This document shows, in pieces, positions 57,188-64,000 of a DNA stretch of 64,000 nt (position 1 is the stretch's first letter; each line of letters begins with the position of its first letter). The position numbers and the translations under genes were made by a program. Origin of the DNA: Przewalskia tangutica. Its lineage: Eukaryota > Streptophyta > Magnoliopsida > Solanales > Solanaceae. The notes under the pieces were generated by a model, which searched no databases, had not been told where the DNA came from, and was given only the letters and a program-made list of their open reading frames with translations. The stretch is taken from positions 56,955,789-57,019,788 of the forward strand of contig CM056728.1 of the NCBI GenBank assembly GCA_029844215.1, in the 5' to 3' direction.

Positions 57188-57779
57188 TTCTTAAACATTC
57201 GTCCGAATGTTCCTTCTAAGTCTTGAACACATGCGCGGTATAGTCTTCACTACTATACCTACCAAAACTCATTTATGCCTCTCATGGCCATAATATAGAA
57301 ATCACGCATCTCCAAATTCGGAAATCACCTCTAACGTGCAAACATCACTATTTTCTCCTCCCTTGGTCTAAAGGATACTCTCCTTACTCTACCTTCTTGT
57401 ACACTCACACCTCTCTAGTACACGCCCACAATTTTCTACCACCTTGGAGTCACTACCTCCAACTCGTCCATCTTACTAATCCACGTCATGGAAGCTACCA
57501 CTTCCATCGCAAACTACCCATGGAATCATCACACAAAACTCCATGTATACCATACACTGACAAGGATTATGATAAAGGCTTCTACCCAAGACGGCCTTAC
57601 ATCTAAGGTCTCAGTGTTATAAATTCTAAGGTTCAAAATTTTCTCATCCCCAACTTACCCTCTTTATTAACCATGCTTCCAAATCACATTATATACACAA
57701 AGCTACGAACATAGCACTCAACACATCACCACAACATCAAAGCATACAATACTCAGAGGTTAAGAACATACTGTAACTA
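57188..57779 (-). other. Shortened PPT, dyad and noncoding segment of D
   Basis: TTCTTAAACATTCGTCCGAATGTTCC: the purine tract is almost gone and the dyad loop shortened. The rest shares 'TTGGAGTCACTACCTCCAA' and 'AAGACGGCCTTACATCTAAG' with A and E. No pol motif. Confidence 0.65.
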
Positions 57780-58739
57780 TTGCTTCACTTCCTTCTTGTC
57801 GTTCTACTCATGTTCTTTCACGACGCACAAAAGGAGGAGGTGAGAATCTCAACCTCCGCGCTATCTCTGGTGGGACAATTCCTTGCAAAATGGCTGGCGC
57901 ATGTAAAACAGATTCCTATTAGCACGACACTCCCATCGTGGAGCCTACCACAATGGTCACAACGAGGTAAGGGTGGTCCCATCACTAACATCCCCGATCC
58001 CCAAAACCGAAACCTTGGAGCCCCGACGAATTTTCGAGCGTCACGGCGGCGAGGTGGAGCACTCCGTCGGCGGGCGCATAACTGTCACCAAAGGACCTCG
58101 CCTTGGCCCTACTCTGCGATCTTGGTCATTCCGTCGACTCTCGTGCCTCACATCCAAGTGCATGAGCTGCGTGCGGGCAATGTCCATGCGGTGAAGAGCT
58201 ACTCCCGAGCAACTCTCGCCAAATAGTCATCAAGCCTGTGACATAGCGGTGCACTCCCTCCCGAGCTAGTGAGTTAAACTCCACGTTGTACTCGCCTCAA
58301 CATCAAAAGTCGGCGAGTCCTCCTGAGGCAAGAAATGTGCAAGAAATGCCTCCGAGAACTCGTCCCATCTCGGAAGTGCATGCCCTCCGAATCAAACGAT
58401 CATCGCGGTATCACGCGGCCGATGCGAACCTAGGACCAGACTCGGTCTCCGATGCGATCACTCTCATGATCCATAGCGTCGGATGAACTCCTGCGGATCA
58501 TCCTCGTGCCTCGACCCATAGAACTGCGGGCCACAACTCGAAAGTCCCGCGACCTCAAACTATCCGATCTCGGGTGAACCATGGTGCTGCGTCCGGCCTA
58601 TCCTCGTGTCGGCCTGACCACGGCCAATAATCGCTCCTTGTAACCCATCTCTGGAGGCTCAGTCTTGTGGTCTATTTGCCGCTTCTACTCGCGGCTCCTC
58701 ACGCCTTGCCTTCGGGCCACGGTTGCCTTCGCAGAGCAT
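57780..58739 (-). pseudogene. gag remnant of element D
   Basis: Methionine at about 58739 by analogy with A. On minus, PRCDHCGRLHDG and CFTC near 57885-57960 show the zinc-knuckle region. Between 58190 and 58640 the nucleotide sequence aligns by eye with A and E (GAACTCCTGCGGATCATCCT, ACTCTCATGATCC), but with many short deletions. It is the most eroded gag here. Confidence 0.75.
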
Positions 58740-58871
58740 AATCGGTAAAAACGAAACACGTCGGAGGGTCCAACTTACAAAAGGCACGATCTGAATGAGA
58801 AGAATAGAAACCAATCCTAAATGTCGACCTCCGATTATAGATGTGGTGCACAACATCGATAACTTTCCGAG

Positions 58872-58888
58872 GACTAATCGCTCGATAC
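58872..58888 (-). other. Broken primer-binding site of D
   Basis: CGCTCGATAC is followed at once by GCACCCAGTAGTC, LTR sequence from 43 bases inside the terminus. The end of the PBS and the terminal TGTCACG part of the LTR are missing. Confidence 0.75.
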
Positions 58889-59274
58889 GCACCCAGTAGT
58901 CAAACAACATCGAGAGAAAATCGGAAATTAAAACTCATACATGATAACCAATGAAAAGGAAAAATAACTAACACTGCGATTACAATCCTAAGAATTTTTA
59001 TAACATCTCCGCCATACCACGAATGTACAAAAGTTCTACAACTTGGGGCCGTGCCAAGTGACAAAGTCTCGAAGGAATGGAGCTTTACGAACAGCGATCC
59101 AAAGTGCGGATCAACAAGCGATGTATCTCGACTAGTATGCGAAGCAGAAAAATCACGTAAATGAAATCATAATAGTCTATAAGGAAAGCCATGTATGATA
59201 GCAAACTACACACCACGTATATCTGATTCGATCAAATCAAATCACATCAAGTCGGGAAAGATCATTACTCAAAG

Positions 59275-59713
59275 TGGGCGCATACTGCGTGGGCTACGCG
59301 TGTCGGTATGTCGACCCGATAACAAGATAGTACTTACTCGTGGGCTACCCAGCGTGTCGGTATGTCCCGACCAATAACAAGATAATACTCACGGTATGTC
59401 CAAACAAATACCCAGATAATACTGGACGATACTGGTATGTCCAAACAAATACGATAATACTCATACGGCTACCCAGCGTGTCGGTATGTCCAAACAAATA
59501 CCGGATAATACTTACTCGTGGGCTACCCAGCGTGTCGGTATGTCCAAACAAATACCGGATAATACTCGTGGGCTACCCAGCGTGTCGGTATGTCCAAACC
59601 GATTTACAAGATAACACTAATAGAAGCATACGTGGGCTACCTAACGTGTCGATATGTCGAAGGATCAATATAGTGGAAGCATACGTGGGCTACCCAGCGT
59701 GTCGATATGTCCA
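59275..59713 (-). repeat. Minisatellite (D 5' LTR)
   Basis: About eight units, partner of 54656-55141, with several units shortened. The open frame 59340-59921 (193 codons) runs through the array antisense to the element and is not considered a gene. Confidence 0.85.
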
Positions 59714-61550
59714 TCATACCACCCGATATCCGGCCCTCGTCGAGAGACTCGGTAGCACAAAGTCAAACACTTGCACAACAACAAAACTATCACCACAAGC
59801 ACAGTTACACCTCAAAGTACGCCCGTTTAAGTCGACAAGCGGGTTCCAACCCCAAAATACTACATTCTTTCTACCTGCAAAGACCTCTTGCTTAGAAACC
59901 ATACGATACTACCACACGTAGTATCACACACATTCATGTTTAAAACCTTCAAACACAATTAACATAACGTCAAGTATACCTTTTAAAAGTCCAAGTAATT
60001 AACTCCTTTAAGGTCAAGTATTCTACCTTTTAAAACTAAGTCATTTACTTTTCCCTTAAGAAAAGTTCGATATTTGAAAACAAGTGATTTATACTTTCAA
60101 ACTCAAGTTACTTCTCTTTTCCAAAATCTTACATTATCCTTTGCAATCCATTAAGTTCATTCTTTGGAATTTTAAGAAAAGTCGAACTTGTTATCAAGGA
60201 TTCTCATTTAAGCTGATCTAGGAAATGTAATATCATTTTGTCTTATCTTAGTTTCTATGCGGATGGAGGTTTCTGGTTTTAATATAATCAATTAGTGAAA
60301 CCATTTCCTTTATTAGCTATGATGGTGTGTTCGATACTTGTTCCCACTTTAAATCCATTTCACATTCTTATGCCGTTATACCTAACTTCCCATAAAGCTA
60401 GTATAACTCTTAAGTTTTCAAAACCAAGTATCACTCATTACTCACGAATGAGGTTTTACAACTTTTGAATACATTACACAACTTTCACAATTCTAAGTTA
60501 AGTCTCTTATCTTACAAGATCAAGTCTCTTAACTTCTACCAATCAACAGTTCTTTTACTCACATAAAGTTGTTATAATCGACTTCCCATAAAGCGTTATA
60601 ACATGTTTTAAACCAACCAATTACCACATAAACATTTATGAGACCAAGAGGGCTCATTCTTTGAGTGCCCATTACTAACGGATAAGACTTACTACTCTTA
60701 CACCTAATGAAGCTTTACACTTCATAACAAGTCAAGACACAATTTGGAAAATCAATTTCCTTTAACACCGTCGTCAACGCACTATATATTTCACAAATAG
60801 TCATCTTTGAAGAGGATAGGAAGAATCACATACCTCGCGACGATTGTCGACACTAAGCAAAATGCTCCACAGTCTTATCTCCTTAAGAAGAATATGTTAC
60901 GTAGTACTTCAATCTATAAGGGCCATAAGCGTCTATCAAACTCTAGTTTGAGCGTAGAGTAAACTAAGTACAAGGCCCCTACATTCTACGGAAATTGGAC
61001 AGAACTTCCTTTGTTTCTATAAACTTGCCACCTTGAAATCAACAAGGCTACAAGATCCAAATCTAAGCCAACTTAACTATGACCTCGGGCTCACAAATCT
61101 ATACAAACTTAACTATAACGACCTCGGGCTCACAAATCTATTCAAACTCTAAATATATGACCTCGGGCTCACGGATCTATACTACTATCACAAGTACTAA
61201 CTCAAAACCGGAGAGAAACTCTTACCTTTTAGAAAAGCCCACAAAAGCCCTTTCCTACCACTTCTTCCGTCAACTCAACCACGGCGCTTCAAGTTCACCA
61301 ACACTTTTTCCTTCTTGCGCGCTCAGCGGTTCCCTAAGGCGGGTTTCTCAAAAACCTAGAGAGAAGGAGAGGGTTTTCTCTTGGGAGGTTTGAAATGAAA
61401 TGGCCAAGTCTTCCAAGACTTGGCCTAAATAGGCTTCTATTGGTCAAAGGATGGGAGGACACTTGTCACCCTCCCATAGGCTCCTTATAAAAATATCACG
61501 ATTTTTCTCCTTTACATGAAAATCCCGCCTCGCGCTAACCTCGAAAATAA

Positions 61551-61630
61551 TTGCAGCGCTGCGCGCGCGCATTCAGCGCGCGGCGCCAGGCGCGCGCTGA
61601 ACCCCGAAGTCAGCGCTTTACTTTGCGCGC
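61551..61630 (-). other. GC-rich inverted repeat in D 5' LTR
   Basis: TTCAGCGCGCG (61572-61582) and CGCGCGCTGAA (61591-61601) are perfect 11-base arms around eight bases, set in a run of GCGC. It is a strong hairpin in an AT-rich LTR. The 3' LTR has only a 20-base trace at 56965-56990. Confidence 0.8.
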
Positions 61631-61843
61631 CAAACTTGAAACTTCCATAACTTTGACTGATGTCCAATCGACGAACGGTTGGTTGCGTTGGGACCTAGAT
61701 TCAACGGACTACACACTAGGCCTTTTAAACACCTTACAATCCTTAACAACTGGGGTCCAATACTCAAAGGTAAACTCAAAATCCTTCCAACACATGTTTG
61801 CCAACTTATCTATCCTCTAGAATTTACGGGGTGTAACATTTAT

Positions 61844-64000
61844 CCCCAAAGTACTTCATACATTAACTCTTTTAAAAGATCCATTTCTTTCACAAAAGTC
61901 ACACAATACCCGTAGTATAAAAATAGAGTGACTATCTTTTTAAGTAAACCCAAACACTTCCTTTTGTAAAATCAAGTAACCACATTATTTTCCAAACGTT
62001 CAAGTTTGCCTAATTTCAATTGCTCAAGTTTCTCAGTTTCGAAAGGTTTCGTAGTTCATAGTTTTAATCCTTTAAAACAATTTGAGAAAACATATGTCTT
62101 ATGTGTGAGTAGGTTATTCTTGTTCATAACAATATTATTAATGCAACCATGATCTAGGAAATGTAATATCATTTTGTCTCATCTTAGCTTCTATGCAGAT
62201 GGAGGTTTCTACTGGTTTTAGTAATACTTAATTAGTCAAAACATTTCCCTTAATTAACGCTGCAGTGGTTTGTTCGATACTTATTCTGATTTCTGAAATC
62301 AGTAAAACATTATTCCTTTTAAAAACCAAGTACTCATTACTCACGAATGAGGTTTCACACAAAATTCATATTAATTCCTTTAAGTCAAGTCTCTTATCTT
62401 TTAAGATCAAGTCTCTTAACTTCTAAAATTAATAAACCATTCTTTTTATCACTCTTAAGTCGTTATACCTAACTTCCCATAAAGCTAGTATAACTCTTAA
62501 GTTTTTAAAACCAAGTATTACTCTTCTTTAAAAAAGGATTCTTAATTCTTTTGAAATACTTCAGGATTCTTATTATTCAGGCTTAAGTCAAAAGACATTG
62601 CCGTACAACTACGTTCAGTTAACACACGTACGTCTACCGTACTATATATATATTCTTTTAAAATATCATGCTCAAGAGGATAGGAAGAATCACATACCTC
62701 GCGACGATTATCGACTATTAGCAAAACGCTCCACGACTATAACCCGGCTAGCCTTGCCCACCTTTCAAGTAGAACATGCTACTCGCAGTACTTCAACCTA
62801 TAACGGTTATACAAGTCTATCAATGTCTAGACTACTCGGTAGAATAAATCTAGATACAAGATTCTACGGAAAATTGGGCGACACTTCCTACCACAAACTT
62901 CACAAGTCTTTGTAAATCAGAATATGTAAATCTGATTCAATCTTCTACTTTAATATTCTTCTGATGTGATTTCAGTTCAAGTCTTATCTGTAATATCCTT
63001 CTATTACAGTTCAATTCTCTTCTATGAATCTTATATTCATTTATATACTACTACAGTATGTAATTTCCAATTACAATATAAGGACAAGAGTATTTACCTC
63101 GATAAGCCCAAAATTATCCAAGATTCAATGTCGATCCTGAGCAACGTTTAGCTCACCTCAAGTGCTCCAACCCGCTCCAAACAACCCTTAGAAGTTCTAC
63201 ACAACTTCTTCTTAATACTTCAACCAACTGTGAAGATTTTCCTTAGGGTTTCGTTTTTGTGACTGAAGGGAAGTATAATAGTATTTATGGGCTTTTAGTA
63301 TAGGTGTAACCTTGGAATACTACAAGGTATTTGGGCCAAGGTATTTTGGAATAGTAACAACACTTGGAGAATACTTTTCTACCAAGGGGGGGGGGGTATT
63401 TATACGAGACAACTCAAGAGAGGGGGGGGGGGGAGGTTTTGTGTCTCGGCCAAGGGCCTCTCAAAGGGGGGAGGGGTGCTCTTTTGGACGAGAGCTTCTA
63501 CAAGAGGGGGGGAGGATTTTCAAGACTTGAAATCTCTAAGTGTGGATGAAGAAGTCTTCAAGAAAGGGGGGGTATTTATAGGCCAACCAATGGCCAAGAT
63601 CAAGACAAGTGGTGGGCAAGTGGAGGGTCAAGATTTGGACAAGTGTTTGTGGGTCCCACTTGCTCATCAACTACACAAAATATCTACAAATATCCTATCA
63701 ACTCTTTGACCAAAGTCTTAGGCACAAAAAATGTAAAAAATGTGCCTTGTTTCGTCCTTGGGTCCGCCAACTTGAGGGTGACAAGTGTCGCCCTCTCGTT
63801 GGCCCAAAATGTTTCATCTCTCGGAAAAATCCGCAAAAATTAGAATGACATAGCCGTAATTTTCCCTTCGCAAGTCTTGTAAAACGTTTCGTCGAAAAAC
63901 GATTCTTTTCGGTACTTGTGAACAATAATTTTCGGTCCTAGCCTAACTTAAGGCTTAAACTTTTATACGTACGCCCTCACGTACATACTCTGGAAATACG
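61844..64000 (-). mobile_element. Element C 5' LTR, second part, running off the window
   Basis: Resumes with CCCCAAAGTACTTCATAC after D's right duplication and follows the 3' LTR of C (from about 38240) to CTGGAAATACG at the window edge. By comparison the LTR end (GGGGTATAACA) should follow within about 10 bases. TATA at 63573-63580; U3 palindrome at 63774-63795. Confidence 0.9.
63573..63580 (-). promoter_or_regulatory. LTR promoter TATA box (C 5' LTR)
   Basis: TATTTATA preceded by G7 on plus, followed by the GGCCAACCAATGGCC block. This is the promoter position for element C. Confidence 0.6.

Larger units (their letters stand above)
54164..61838 (-). mobile_element. Element D, gag-only gypsy element (minus)
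   Basis: LTRs 54164-57187 and 58889-61838, duplication TTTAT at 54159-54163 and 61839-61843. The internal region of about 1.7 kb has a gag remnant and noncoding sequence only. The PPT is reduced to TTCTTAA and the PBS/LTR junction is deleted. LTR ends are TGTCACGCCCC and GGGGTGTAACA, a distinct subfamily. It shares its minisatellite type with solo LTR X. Confidence 0.9.
58889..61838 (-). mobile_element. Element D 5' LTR, lacking its terminal 43 bases
   Basis: 2950 bases, matching 54207-57187 and ending GGGGTGTAACA before TTTAT. It has the minisatellite (59275-59713), the 45-base repeat (61068-61180) and an 80-base GC-rich block (61551-61630) that is mostly missing from the 3' LTR. Confidence 0.88.
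36909..64000 (-). mobile_element. Element C (minus), host of insertions B and D
   Basis: 3' LTR 36909-40397, internal 40398-42439 and 52123-52848 (separated by B), 5' LTR 52849-54163 and 61844-64000 (separated by D) and continuing past the window. Excluding B and D, C is about 9.7 kb. It contains a decayed integrase, the noncoding segment and a deleted gag. CACCT (36904-36908) is the expected left duplication in H. The LTRs are nearly identical in AT-rich parts (38935-39117 and 62542-62724 differ by one or two bases). Confidence 0.9.

Noticed and set aside
59340..59921. 193-codon plus-strand frame
   Set aside because: It runs through the D minisatellite and into AT-rich LTR, antisense to the element; the partner LTR does not keep the frame.
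1..64000. Host genes, tRNA or rRNA genes, organelle insertions
   Set aside because: No exon-like frames, no tRNA cloverleaf and no rRNA core sequence recognised on either strand; all substantial coding similarity is to gag or pol.

Overview
This window is plant repetitive DNA. I find no host gene, no tRNA or rRNA gene, no CRISPR array and no prokaryotic feature. Almost everything from about 5.1 kb to the right edge is one lineage of Ty3/gypsy LTR retrotransposons inserted into each other. The LTRs are very long (2.4 to 4.4 kb). Each begins TGTTA(T/C)(A/G)CCCC and ends TCGTGACA in element orientation, with a tRNA-iMet-type primer site (TGGTATCGAGC) next to one end and a polypurine tract (CTAAGGAGGGGAGAA) next to the other. 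Gag fragments carry CCHC zinc knuckles, and pol order is protease-RT-RNase H-integrase with a chromodomain-like tail. This best fits a chromovirus of the Tekay/Del type. The left 5 kb looks like a decayed Tat/Ogre-type LTR of a kind common in Solanaceae, so a solanaceous or related asterid host is my best guess, at moderate confidence and by eye only.

Layout. 1-5143: decayed Tat/Ogre-like remnant. 5144-6408: 3' internal noncoding part of a plus-strand element, ending in a polypurine tract. 6409-14968: its plus-strand LTR (P), split by a complete minus-strand solo LTR (X, 10546-14734, TSD ATTCG). 14980-31312: element E (minus), inserted in P's primer-binding site; it is gag-only, and its 5' LTR is split by element A (21143-30265, TSD CCATC), a complete gag-only element with paired LTRs. 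31313-32095: plus-strand gag tail, polypurine tract and LTR start of element F, cut by LTR G (32096), which is cut by H (33970-36908), which is cut by C (36909 to beyond the window). C contains two complete insertions: B (42440-52117, TSD CCCCG), the only element with all pol domains, lies in C's gag; D (54164-61838, TSD TTTAT) lies in C's 5' LTR. C's 5' LTR resumes at 61844 and runs off the window a few bases before its end.

How the parts work together. B carries recognisable gag, protease, RT, RNase H, integrase and chromodomain-like sequence, though frameshifted. E, A and D keep gag, PBS, PPT and LTR promoter, but pol is replaced by a shared noncoding segment of roughly 0.7-1 kb, so they look like TR-GAG-type nonautonomous elements that would need enzymes from a B- or H-like partner. 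C is intermediate: integrase remnant plus the same segment plus gag. The LTRs share a core promoter (TATAAATA beside a C-tract, with a CCAAT motif), a conserved U3 palindrome, a chain of hairpins in the 3' part of the LTR, and an internal slot filled by a different minisatellite in each subfamily.

Caution. LTR pairs that agree almost perfectly in AT-rich stretches differ repeatedly by small indels and substitutions at CAG, CTG and CCG. I suspect systematic long-read consensus error at methylated CHG sites, so many of the frameshifts noted below may not be real.
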